Positions 6,890 through 12,422 of a stretch of DNA of 46,023 nucleotides are shown here, piece after piece. The DNA lies in the IMG/VR virus record IMGVR_UViG_3300022745_000051, positions 1 through 46,023 of that record; one strand, 5' to 3'. The position numbers and the translations under genes are program-made. Below the pieces are notes generated by a model. It did not search any database, was not told where the DNA came from, and was given only the letters and a program-made list of their open reading frames with translations. Within the stretch, counting starts at the first letter, position 1; each line of letters opens with the position of its first letter. The DNA is from a virus.

Positions 6890-6928
6890 CACAATCCCTA
6901 GGTCCGCCACAATGGGCCTAGCCTTGTG
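6890..6928 (+). other. Structured RNA element copy B (covarying with copy A)
   Basis: CACAA (6890-6894) pairs with TTGTG (6924-6928). After a TCCC/GCC internal loop, TAGGTCC (6899-6905) pairs with GGGCCTA (6914-6920). Copy A has CACAT/ATGTG and TAGGTC/GGCCTA in the same positions: the fifth outer pair changed from T-A to A-T with pairing preserved. Copy B lacks the T9 run but is again followed by a Shine-Dalgarno and a small gene. Confidence 0.65.
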
Positions 6929-6947
6929 TGATTGTTTAAGGACTCGG

Positions 6948-7043
6948 ATGACGTATAGCCTTTATATCCGCCTTATTCTCGCAGCCGCTGTCTTGTGTTT
7001 TGTACTTTCTGGCACTAGGCAACACAGTTGCCCTCGGCCCTAA
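6948..7043 (+). CDS. Tiny putative membrane peptide, 31 residues
   Basis: ATG 6948 has AAGGA five bases upstream. The peptide MTYSLYIRLILAAAVLCFVL has a single hydrophobic helix (about residues 8-21) and a short Cys/Arg/Pro tail. The VLCFVLSGT segment resembles a signal peptide but has no clear lipobox. It could be an early membrane-active peptide. Its size makes a chance ORF possible; the ribosome binding site and placement after the structured element are the main support. Confidence 0.4.
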   Translation: MTYSLYIRLILAAAVLCFVLSGTRQHSCPRP

Positions 7044-7075
7044 AAGGGCTATCTTCTGTTCACATGGGGACCAGT

Positions 7076-7567
7076 ATGATTACGACTACCCTTAACCGCA
7101 TCCGGGCGCACGATCCTTGCACCCGCTCATGGAAGGCGGCCCTACGCCTGCTAGGCAAGACTAAGGCCGATGATGAACCGCTGGCGTACTCATGGATTGC
7201 GGAGAATCTTGAATTGTATGATGCACTCTGGTGTTGTCGAGCCGAGTCGCAGCATGCCAACCTGTGGCGCATGTTCGCCTTACGATGCGCACGGCGTGCA
7301 CTGGCACGCCTGCCCTCGCCGGACCCACGCAGCGTCGCGGCAGTTGACATGGCCGAGCGGTGCATGTTGGCGCTGAAGAGGAAGTCGCCGTCGCTGCTCA
7401 GCAGCATCAATACCGCGCTCGCCTCCTACGCCGCCGGAGCCGCTTACGCCGCCGGAGCCGCTTACGCCGCCGGCGGAGGGGGCGCCACCTACTCCGCCGC
7501 CTTTGCCGCCGCCTACGCTGAAGAGCTGCGCCTGCAACTGCAGGACTTCCTCGAACTTGTCGGCTAA
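7076..7567 (+). CDS. Phage hypothetical protein with Ala/Gly/Tyr repeat region
   Basis: A 163-residue protein. The N-terminal half (HDPCTRSWKAALRLLGKTKA, then DDEPL and a DALWC motif) and the DPRSVAAVDMAERCM segment match a widespread but functionally unassigned group of phage proteins that end in alanine-rich repeats, as this one does. Here the repeats are YAAGAA units (about residues 118-133) encoded by an 18-base tandem repeat, followed by GGGG and another Ala-rich helix. I place the start at ATG 7076, five bases after GGGGA; ATG 7064 and TTG 7028 in the same frame lack a ribosome binding site. From about 7260 the gene is markedly GC-richer than its neighbours, a sign of recombination. Family recognition is from memory of the motif. 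Confidence 0.7.
   Translation: MITTTLNRIRAHDPCTRSWKAALRLLGKTKADDEPLAYSWIAENLELYDALWCCRAESQHANLWRMFALRCARRALARLPSPDPRSVAAVDMAERCMLALKRKSPSLLSSINTALASYAAGAAYAAGAAYAAGGGGATYSAAFAAAYAEELRLQLQDFLELVG
7427..7473 (+). repeat. 18-bp tandem repeat, about 2.6 copies
   Basis: Two perfect 18-base units (7427-7444, 7445-7462; TACGCCGCCGGAGCCGCT) and a partial third, coding for Tyr-Ala-Ala-Gly-Ala-Ala. Copy number may vary between strains by slippage. Confidence 0.9.
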
Positions 7568-7577
7568 GCATAAAGGA

Positions 7578-7588
7578 CCGATTGTGCT
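7578..7588 (+). promoter_or_regulatory. Candidate phage RNA polymerase promoter core (copy 2)
   Basis: CCGATTGTGCT with CATAAAGGA upstream, between two early genes. The same bases provide the spacer and GTG start of a possible 44-residue ORF, so translation and promoter functions overlap here. Confidence 0.5.
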
Positions 7589-7718
7589 AACGTATCGTCG
7601 TGCCATGCTTCGCGTAGACTACGCAGGCTCATCGTGTGCCCAGGAAGCCGTTAGCGAATGGCTTTCTGTGCTCGTCTTTGCAACCGTGCAGGCTGTAATC
7701 CGATTGCCTAAGGATTGA
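7584..7718 (+). CDS. Possible small early protein, 44 residues, GTG start
   Basis: GTG 7584 has AAGGA six bases upstream. The product begins MLTYRRAMLRVDYAG and contains a hydrophobic stretch (LSVLVFATVQAVI) near its C-terminus. An internal ATG at 7605 has no ribosome binding site. The start codon sits inside a promoter-like motif, so either the gene is translated only from upstream transcripts or it is a chance ORF. Function unknown. Confidence 0.4.
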   Translation: MLTYRRAMLRVDYAGSSCAQEAVSEWLSVLVFATVQAVIRLPKD

Positions 7719-7720
7719 CA

Positions 7721-7783
7721 ATGCGCGCTGTGTTCTTCTATGTCTTCATGCGTAGGCGTGTACTGCGTATAACACTCCGCTGA
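7721..7783 (+). CDS. Possible 20-residue basic leader peptide
   Basis: ATG 7721 follows AAGGA by seven bases and encodes MRAVFFYVFMRRRVLRITLR, hydrophobic then strongly basic. It overlaps no other gene. It is too short to be sure; it may be a leader peptide or noise. Confidence 0.2.
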   Translation: MRAVFFYVFMRRRVLRITLR

Positions 7784-7878
7784 GAAGGCGGTTTGTAAGC
7801 GAGTTCTCGGGCCGCTAGCCTTCCCACAAGGCACCCGGGGCCGTATGGTATAGAGCCTACCCGCTATACGTGGGCATA

Positions 7879-7907
7879 CGGCAGAGTGCACTTAGTGTGC
7901 TCTGCCG
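7879..7907 (+). other. 13-bp hairpin ahead of small early operon
   Basis: The 13-base arms 7879-7891 (CGGCAGAGTGCAC) and 7895-7907 (GTGTGCTCTGCCG) pair with two G-U wobbles around a three-base TTA loop. The hairpin ends 12 bases before the AGGAG Shine-Dalgarno of the next gene. Lacking a T-run, it is more likely a processing or stability element than a terminator. The rest of 7784-7878 holds only weaker stems, such as GTATAG with CTATAC near 7845-7867. Confidence 0.6.
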
Positions 7908-7929
7908 TGCGTCCTCCATAGGAGTTATC

Positions 7930-8142
7930 ATGACCACACTAAGACAGTGCCTGTGCTCCGTAAGGGGCGAGCAGATTGGTTCCGGCATGCCGGATTATGC
8001 TGACAAGCTTGAGGCTGTCCAGAACAAAGGTGAGTGGACTTATTCCTTTTCTGCTCCACCGGTATGTACAGCATACTGGGATGCAGCGGATTGGGTTCGC
8101 TTTGTCGATACGCACGGCAGATGGTATAGGAAACAGCCATGA
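7930..8142 (+). CDS. Small early protein, 70 residues
   Basis: Start ATG 7930 is chosen because AGGAG ends five bases upstream; the reading frame extends further 5' without a ribosome binding site. The product starts MTTLRQCLCSVRGEQIGSGM and is rich in aromatic residues towards its C-terminus (EWTYSF, AYWDAADWVRF, GRWYRKQP), with three cysteines. Soluble, function unknown. It is the first of three genes joined by ATGA overlaps (8139, 8432), so it probably heads a small operon read from the early promoters. Confidence 0.65.
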   Translation: MTTLRQCLCSVRGEQIGSGMPDYADKLEAVQNKGEWTYSFSAPPVCTAYWDAADWVRFVDTHGRWYRKQP

Positions 8143-8435
8143 ACCCTTTCACAGCTATATTGGCTGCTAGCATCAGCCATGGTGCCTTAGTCGGTGCCTT
8201 CGAGCATGCGCCACCTGGGAAGAAACCGGGGCTTGTCCAGCTTATGGCTGAGCAAGGGGACTGCGGACCTAGTTGGAAGCAAGCGACAACCTTCTACACG
8301 GACGGACGCAAGAACCGGGTAGGCTGCTGGACGTATCAGCCGGAGAATGATTCTATCCAGATTGTGTGGTTGGATGACACAGGTACGCTAATTATTGCGC
8401 CGGCTGGCGTGTTCACAGTACTAAGGCAATCATGA
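8139..8435 (+). CDS. Small early protein, 98 residues
   Basis: Coupled to the previous gene by ATGA. The N-terminal 20 residues (MNPFTAILAASISHGALVGA) are mildly hydrophobic but lack the basic start of a signal peptide. The rest (CGPSWKQATTFYTDGRKNRV, then a beta-like IQIVWLDDTGTLIIAPAGVF segment) looks like a small alpha/beta domain. Not recognised. Confidence 0.6.
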   Translation: MNPFTAILAASISHGALVGAFEHAPPGKKPGLVQLMAEQGDCGPSWKQATTFYTDGRKNRVGCWTYQPENDSIQIVWLDDTGTLIIAPAGVFTVLRQS

Positions 8436-8680
8436 GCACACCAGACGAACGCATAGGCGCAGCCGTCAGTATGTCGTTGCGCGAACATTCGGATGATGAC
8501 GTTATCACCGCACTCGCAGGACATTTCGTGTCGCTACTTACCGAGTTCCTACGAAGGAAGGGTGTTGACACGTCGAAGATGATCCACATTGACGGTGGCA
8601 AAAACCGCGACATAACCCTCGGGCCTGTGAAGTATCCAGGCATCACGGACACCACCCACAGAGCTGAGACGAAATCATGA
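8432..8680 (+). CDS. Small early protein, 82 residues
   Basis: ATGA-coupled to the preceding gene. The N-terminal half is an amphipathic helix (DDVITALAGHFVSLLTEFLR); the second half (HIDGGKNRDITLGPVKYPGI) appears loop- or beta-rich. Overall near neutral and soluble. No recognised motif. Confidence 0.6.
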   Translation: MSTPDERIGAAVSMSLREHSDDDVITALAGHFVSLLTEFLRRKGVDTSKMIHIDGGKNRDITLGPVKYPGITDTTHRAETKS

Positions 8681-8694
8681 GCACAACGAGGTGC

Positions 8695-8726
8695 ATTCAA
8701 AGTGTTCCGGAAACACCGCCTTGAAT
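8695..8726 (+). other. Intergenic hairpin
   Basis: ATTCAA (8695-8700) pairs with TTGAAT (8721-8726), and inside it GTGTT (8702-8706) pairs with AACAC (8712-8716). It occupies the gap between the 82-residue and 55-residue genes. A 15-codon ORF from ATG 8677 runs through it and is probably not a gene. Confidence 0.5.
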
Positions 8727-8748
8727 ACTGGCCAGCACGGAGCAAGAC

Positions 8749-8916
8749 ATGATCTTCGAACTTCGAAATTCTTCTATTGATGGCGAAATCGCCATTGTCC
8801 CTGTTGGCGCCATTGATGCGTGGGATATGTTCTACATGCTTGATGCCTGCTTCAATGGCTTGTTCTTCGTGTCGTGTTTCGCCGGGTATGAGAACGCTGT
8901 TCAGTATAGGACCTGA
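8749..8916 (+). CDS. Small early protein, 55 residues
   Basis: ATG 8749 is preceded by CGGAG six bases upstream. The product begins MIFELRNSSIDGEIAIVPVG and continues with AIDAWDMFYMLDACFNGLFF, a beta-hairpin-then-helix pattern, ending QYRT. A longer ORF in another frame (8777-8977) overlaps it but has no ribosome binding site and runs into the next gene, so I prefer this one. Function unknown. Confidence 0.55.
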   Translation: MIFELRNSSIDGEIAIVPVGAIDAWDMFYMLDACFNGLFFVSCFAGYENAVQYRT

Positions 8917-8927
8917 TAAGGAAAACC

Positions 8928-9305
8928 ATGAGCAAGATCCAAGACTTCGCCGAAAAGATTTCTCGCGTCGGCGCTAAGGCTGAGGCTATATCTTTGTCTG
9001 GGATAGCTTATCCAGTTGATATATACCGAATCCGCGCTGATGAAATCCATGGTGCTGCCGTGTTCGGTAACAACTCTTATGGCGTATTTGTATGGAACAG
9101 TGATCTACGGAGTTCCTCAGGACTAACCCTGCGTGTCAAGGAAGAACCCCTCAAGCTCTATGGCAATGTGTCTAAGAGCGGCAACGTATCCGCCGCCGGC
9201 TACACCAGCTTCGATAAGGCAAAGCTCGGCCCTAACGTGGCTGCTGTGTATTGCATCGAGCTGGTTAACGGCGTGTTCAACTCTATGACCGTGGAGAAGC
9301 TGTGA
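8928..9305 (+). CDS. Early protein, 125 residues, unknown
   Basis: ATG 8928 is preceded by AAGGA. An N-terminal helix (MSKIQDFAEKISRVGAKAEA) is followed by a beta-rich body with repeated hydrophobic strands (AAVFGNNSYGVFVW; VAAVYCIELVNGVFNSMTVE). Its stop overlaps the next start (GTGA). It is soluble and has no motif I recognise. Codon usage is normal for the phage. Confidence 0.65.
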   Translation: MSKIQDFAEKISRVGAKAEAISLSGIAYPVDIYRIRADEIHGAAVFGNNSYGVFVWNSDLRSSSGLTLRVKEEPLKLYGNVSKSGNVSAAGYTSFDKAKLGPNVAAVYCIELVNGVFNSMTVEKL

Positions 9306-9517
9306 AGATCATCCTTACGCCACAGCAGAGGAACCACCTTAACGAGCTTAGTACGGTCCCTAACAAGGACGTCTCAGAGGCGGCTAAGAAGATGCTTCTT
9401 CTCGATATGCAAGGCAAGCTGACACGAGAGTACATACTTGAGGTCAAGGACTTGCTCGGCGAGGCTATTGCCCATAGGCAGAAGGTTAACCGCTATGGAC
9501 AGAGTAACGGCGGCTAA
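9302..9517 (+). CDS. Small early protein, 71 residues, GTG start
   Basis: The start is GTG at a GTGA overlap with the preceding gene. Predicted almost entirely helical and charged (QQRNHLNELSTVPNKDVSEA, AKKMLLLDMQGKLTREYILE), it could be a small protein-binding or DNA-binding bundle. Its 3' end overlaps the 111-residue gene by 23 bases. Not recognised. Confidence 0.6.
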   Translation: MKIILTPQQRNHLNELSTVPNKDVSEAAKKMLLLDMQGKLTREYILEVKDLLGEAIAHRQKVNRYGQSNGG

Positions 9518-9830
9518 GCTAGCTGAGCTGGCGGCTAGCATTAATCTGCCTGACTGCGTCTTAGATGTGCCAACCATTGAGCAGGAAACCCTGCTGGGTA
9601 GGCGCAAGCCTAATGACTCATTAGGTATAGCCCGCTTCCTGGCGGCATATCGCGCCAGGGTTCGCTTGATCGAAGCAGCCGAGCTACTAAAGGCTATGGC
9701 TGTGAATGGCCTATGGCCGCCTAAGGACGAAGCATGCTTATCATCCTCGCATTCGGCAAAGACGGAAACTGCCTTGGCGGGCCTCCGCTCAATGCCCCCG
9801 ATGCCACTAGACTTGGCACCAAGTTTCTGA
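9495..9830 (+). CDS. Early protein, 111 residues, with long 3' overlap
   Basis: ATG 9495 is chosen (AGAAGG nine bases upstream); the open frame extends further 5' only inside the previous gene. Residues 1-78 are helical (AAKLAELAASINLPDCVLDV, IARFLAAYRARVRLIEAAEL). Residues 80-111 (Ser/Pro/Met-rich) lie entirely within the 5' end of the next gene, in another frame, and look like a frame-shifted tail gained by loss of an earlier stop. Function unknown. Confidence 0.55.
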   Translation: MDRVTAAKLAELAASINLPDCVLDVPTIEQETLLGRRKPNDSLGIARFLAAYRARVRLIEAAELLKAMAVNGLWPPKDEACLSSSHSAKTETALAGLRSMPPMPLDLAPSF

Positions 9831-10093
9831 CGACTGTGTGTGGTGTGCGCACTGTGCACCAGCAGGATAATCGAGACTCTGTGTTTCTGTATGGGGAAGG
9901 CTTCTGCTTTGACAACACGGGGTCAGACCTCGCTACCTTGTCTGAGGCTCTCGGGCAAGATGCTATCGCTATGGCCCAGGTAGGCATGCACTCTCGTCAT
10001 GTGTCAGTTCATGGTCCCCGCCACCACCTTTATAACCCTTCGTGGAACGAGCTAGGGCTGCCTGATGACATCGCCTACTTCGAAGAAGGTTAG
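9734..10093 (+). CDS. Early protein, 119 residues, unknown
   Basis: ATG 9734 has an excellent AAGGA six bases upstream. The protein starts MLIILAFGKDGNCLGGPPLN, with four cysteines and several His residues in its C-terminal third (MHSRHVSVHGPRHHLY), which could bind metal, though no classical motif is visible. It overlaps the previous gene by 97 bases and the next by 29. Soluble; function unknown. Confidence 0.6.
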   Translation: MLIILAFGKDGNCLGGPPLNAPDATRLGTKFLTTVCGVRTVHQQDNRDSVFLYGEGFCFDNTGSDLATLSEALGQDAIAMAQVGMHSRHVSVHGPRHHLYNPSWNELGLPDDIAYFEEG

Positions 10094-10448
10094 TCGCCGC
10101 AAAGTACTCAAGGCTAAAGAAGCGAGAACTATAGGCCATGTGCTAGCCGGTGCCGCTGGCGCATGGCTTCCATTTGCTTCTTGGTGCTTTGCGCACACCG
10201 ATAACCTGCCTTGGTATGGCTGGGTTCTAGTCCTATCCGCCTTGAGCTATTCTGCACCAACCCTAGCCGCATGGTCGGGTAAGTGGTGTGGGCATATGCT
10301 GAAGGCGTGGGCCTTTACAGTTCTCTTAGAGGGCGTCCTAATTCAGCCCATCCTCCCAGTCCTGAGCTATGGCTCGCTGGCCCTGCTAGTTGCGATCAAT
10401 GCCTATGATGCATTTAAGCGTGCATCGGCTAAGAAGGAACGAGTATGA
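10065..10448 (+). CDS. Early multi-spanning membrane protein
   Basis: A 127-residue protein with a strongly basic N-terminus (SKKVSRRKVLKAKEAR) and three to four hydrophobic segments: about 24-44, 50-72 and 79-117. The positive-inside rule places the N-terminus in the cytoplasm. The last residues are again basic (KRASAKKERV). The start at ATG 10065 has only a weak ribosome binding site and overlaps the previous gene by 29 bases. It may act on the host membrane early in infection (superinfection exclusion or ion flux), but nothing specific is shown. It is not holin-like in context, being far from the lysis genes. Confidence 0.6.
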   Translation: MTSPTSKKVSRRKVLKAKEARTIGHVLAGAAGAWLPFASWCFAHTDNLPWYGWVLVLSALSYSAPTLAAWSGKWCGHMLKAWAFTVLLEGVLIQPILPVLSYGSLALLVAINAYDAFKRASAKKERV

Positions 10449-10744
10449 AAACCGCTTGGCAAGAAGCCTTCGATGAGTATGCTGCAAGCCTTGAACCATC
10501 GCCTCATGCCGAGGATGGCTCAAGCCTGCGCAAGCACAGCATGGGGCCGGACTACCCGCTGGCTGTAGTTGGCTTCGGTGATGATACCTGGGCTGTGCAA
10601 GACCTACACAGCGGCCTGTATGCCACCCTCTACAATGACCCGAAGTATGTCCGCGTTGCTGCGGCATCTATGGCTATTACCCGTATCGAGGGCATCCGAG
10701 AGTACGGCCGCAGTAACTGGGACTGGGTACAGGCAAGCCGATGA
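10445..10744 (+). CDS. Early protein, 99 residues, unknown
   Basis: ATGA-coupled to the membrane protein. The product has an acidic N-terminal helix (AWQEAFDEYAASLEPSPHAE) and a globular-looking remainder (YPLAVVGFGDDTWAVQDLHS; AAASMAITRIEGIREY). Soluble and unrecognised. It lies in a run of four genes (10065 to 10965) overlapping end to start. Confidence 0.6.
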   Translation: MKTAWQEAFDEYAASLEPSPHAEDGSSLRKHSMGPDYPLAVVGFGDDTWAVQDLHSGLYATLYNDPKYVRVAAASMAITRIEGIREYGRSNWDWVQASR

Positions 10745-10965
10745 GCTACGACCAAGAACAGATGGCACAGGATTTTCTCCTTGCGCTCCTAATCAACCAG
10801 ATTGAGTGCAGCGGAGGGTATATCGACGTTAACTCGATCAGCCTTCTGAATCATGCGCAAGGAAAGCAGCTCGCTGTGCTCGCCTTCACATCAGAGACAG
10901 GCGAACCTATGCTGCGCTATCAAGTGGGTGACTTTACTGCGCCTGTAGGACAACCGCTTAACTAA
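10741..10965 (+). CDS. Small early protein, 74 residues
   Basis: Starts on an ATGA overlap. An N-terminal helix (DQEQMAQDFLLALLINQIEC) is followed by beta-type segments (GKQLAVLAFTSETGEPMLRY). No recognised motif. It is the last gene before a short gap (10966-11030) with the palindrome GAGCTTAAGCTC and a GCCTG/CAGGC hairpin. Confidence 0.6.
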   Translation: MSYDQEQMAQDFLLALLINQIECSGGYIDVNSISLLNHAQGKQLAVLAFTSETGEPMLRYQVGDFTAPVGQPLN

Positions 10966-11030
10966 CGGGAGCTTAAGCTCGGACTTATTCATGCCTGCCT
11001 AGTCCCAGGCACCTAACCCGCAAGGAAACC

Positions 11031-11465
11031 ATGGCTACTATTTCTTATCGTCGTCAACTCGCCAACGCCCAACGTAAGCTGGAGGCTCTCCAGACCCGCA
11101 TCGAAGAGCTGATTCCGCTGGCTGCGGATGAGCCCGAAGAGGCGCAACCTGTTGACAATATCGTCGTCGGTGCGAGCGTGTTCGTCAAGCACGGTCGCTG
11201 CACGGCTAAGACCACTCCGGTTGTGCTGCAAGGTATCGTTCTCGCCAAGAAGAGCGGTTCCGGCAAGCAAGCTGATCTGGTCCGTGTTCGTGTTGGTGAA
11301 GGCTTCGACGAAGAGACGCTCACTCTCTTCTCGGCTGCTGTCTTCGACACTGAAGAGGCCGCTAAGCTTGCTGTTGCTGGCGCTATCGACGCATACAACA
11401 AGGCCGCTACGCCGACCACTGAAGAAGAGGCCGCTGCTAACGACGAGGCCGCAACCCAGGAGTAA
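11031..11465 (+). CDS. Acidic early/replication-region protein, 144 residues
   Basis: ATG 11031 is preceded by AAGGAAACC. Residues 5-32 are a probable coiled coil (RRQLANAQRKLEALQTRIEE). Residues 40-115 look beta-rich with a helix, and the C-terminal 20 residues are very acidic (TEEEAAANDEAATQE), reminiscent of the acidic tails by which phage ssDNA-binding and replication accessory proteins bind partners. It lies directly before the primase gene and codon usage suggests high expression. It has no named family I can assign. Confidence 0.65.
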   Translation: MATISYRRQLANAQRKLEALQTRIEELIPLAADEPEEAQPVDNIVVGASVFVKHGRCTAKTTPVVLQGIVLAKKSGSGKQADLVRVRVGEGFDEETLTLFSAAVFDTEEAAKLAVAGAIDAYNKAATPTTEEEAAANDEAATQE

Positions 11466-11470
11466 TACTT

Positions 11471-12328
11471 ATGCCCGCAGCATGGCTTGAGGCTGCGAGA
11501 GACCTAGAGATAGGGCAGACTCGCCGCATAGAGCATGACTGCGGGCAGGGTAAAGCTCTTCTCATCAGTCGCAGCGATCGTGGATACTCTGCGTATTGCT
11601 TTCGCTGCCCTGATGGGCAGAATAAGTTGTTTCATCCAGCGGACCCTGAGCCGCTGGCAGTACGCATCGCCCGGCTTAAGGCCCGGCGAGAAGCAGAAGA
11701 ACGCGTAACCACTTCATGTGCGTTACCCTCTCCGCGCGAATATAACCTGCGGGAATGGCCCGAGCCTGCTGTAGGCTGGTTACTTAAGGCGGGGTTAGGC
11801 GCCCAGGAAATTAAAGACCTGGGCGCATACTATACAAAGACACTTGGCCGGGTAGTTATACCCGTGCGCGAGGGGGGCCACGATGTGTTCTGGATTGCCC
11901 GGTCCATAGACGGGACTTTGCCTAAGTACTTATGCCCAACGCAGGGCCGACAAGATATAGTGGCGAAGTACGGACACGACGGTGGCCCCCCTGTGCTGAC
12001 GGAGGACATCCTGTCAGCCTACAAGATAAGCCTAGCTGGCTATACATCTTGGTGCTTACTTGGAACCAAGGCAACTGACAAGCTGGTTGCTCGCTTAATC
12101 AAGCGCGGCAAAGGGGCTATAGCATGGCTAGACCCTGACTGGAAAGTTAAGAATAAACCTGGGCAGGCTAACGCAGCAAAGCTTATTCGTAGGCTTAATC
12201 TGTTAGGCGTGCCTACTGTTAACGTTCTCTCTGGTGCAGACCCGAAGAACCACACCCGCAAGGAGATTCAAGACTATGTCTCGACAGCTTTGTCCTCTTT
12301 GCAAGGACGTTTACCACAGCCTGAGTAA
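11471..12328 (+). CDS. DNA primase (TOPRIM)
   Basis: A 285-residue primase-like protein. The N-terminus carries a possible zinc site (His23, Cys25, then CFRC around 43-46). The central part holds a TOPRIM core: Glu178 in VLTEDILSA, and the metal-binding pair Asp221/Asp223 in WLDPDW. It should make RNA primers for lagging-strand synthesis at the fork. In T7 primase and helicase are one protein (gp4), whereas in phiKMV-like phages they are separate, as here (helicase at 12412-13701). A 48-residue zinc-knuckle protein overlaps its 3' end. Start ATG 11471 lies six bases after the preceding stop. Confidence 0.8.
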   Translation: MPAAWLEAARDLEIGQTRRIEHDCGQGKALLISRSDRGYSAYCFRCPDGQNKLFHPADPEPLAVRIARLKARREAEERVTTSCALPSPREYNLREWPEPAVGWLLKAGLGAQEIKDLGAYYTKTLGRVVIPVREGGHDVFWIARSIDGTLPKYLCPTQGRQDIVAKYGHDGGPPVLTEDILSAYKISLAGYTSWCLLGTKATDKLVARLIKRGKGAIAWLDPDWKVKNKPGQANAAKLIRRLNLLGVPTVNVLSGADPKNHTRKEIQDYVSTALSSLQGRLPQPE

Positions 12329-12422
12329 GTGTCCTCTGTGGGCACTGCATATTCCAGCTAAGCCTAGGGGACCAATGGGACCGCTTATAGACGTACCAAA
12401 GAAGGACAAGGATGAACGTTGA
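12276..12422 (+). CDS. Zinc-knuckle mini-protein between primase and helicase
   Basis: ATG 12276 is preceded by AAGGAG ten bases upstream. The 48-residue product starts MSRQLCPLCKDVYHSLSKCP: a CPLC pair with a downstream His and Cys could coordinate one zinc, as in zinc ribbons. The second half is Pro/Lys-rich. It overlaps the primase by 53 bases and the helicase by 11. It might be a detached zinc module that helps the primase recognise template, or a clamp between the two enzymes; this is inference from position. Confidence 0.6.
   Translation: MSRQLCPLCKDVYHSLSKCPLWALHIPAKPRGPMGPLIDVPKKDKDER

Noticed and set aside
7716-7745. Sigma70 promoter at TTGACA 7716
   Set aside because: No acceptable -10 hexamer at 16-18 bases; the match is incidental to the end of a coding sequence.
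8677-8724. 15-codon ORF joined by ATGA to the gene before
   Set aside because: It is very short and runs through a hairpin; the ATGA is expected by chance at TCATGA.
8777-8977. 66-codon forward ORF
   Set aside because: It overlaps a better-supported 55-codon gene (8749-8916, with Shine-Dalgarno) and the start of the next gene, and has no ribosome binding site.
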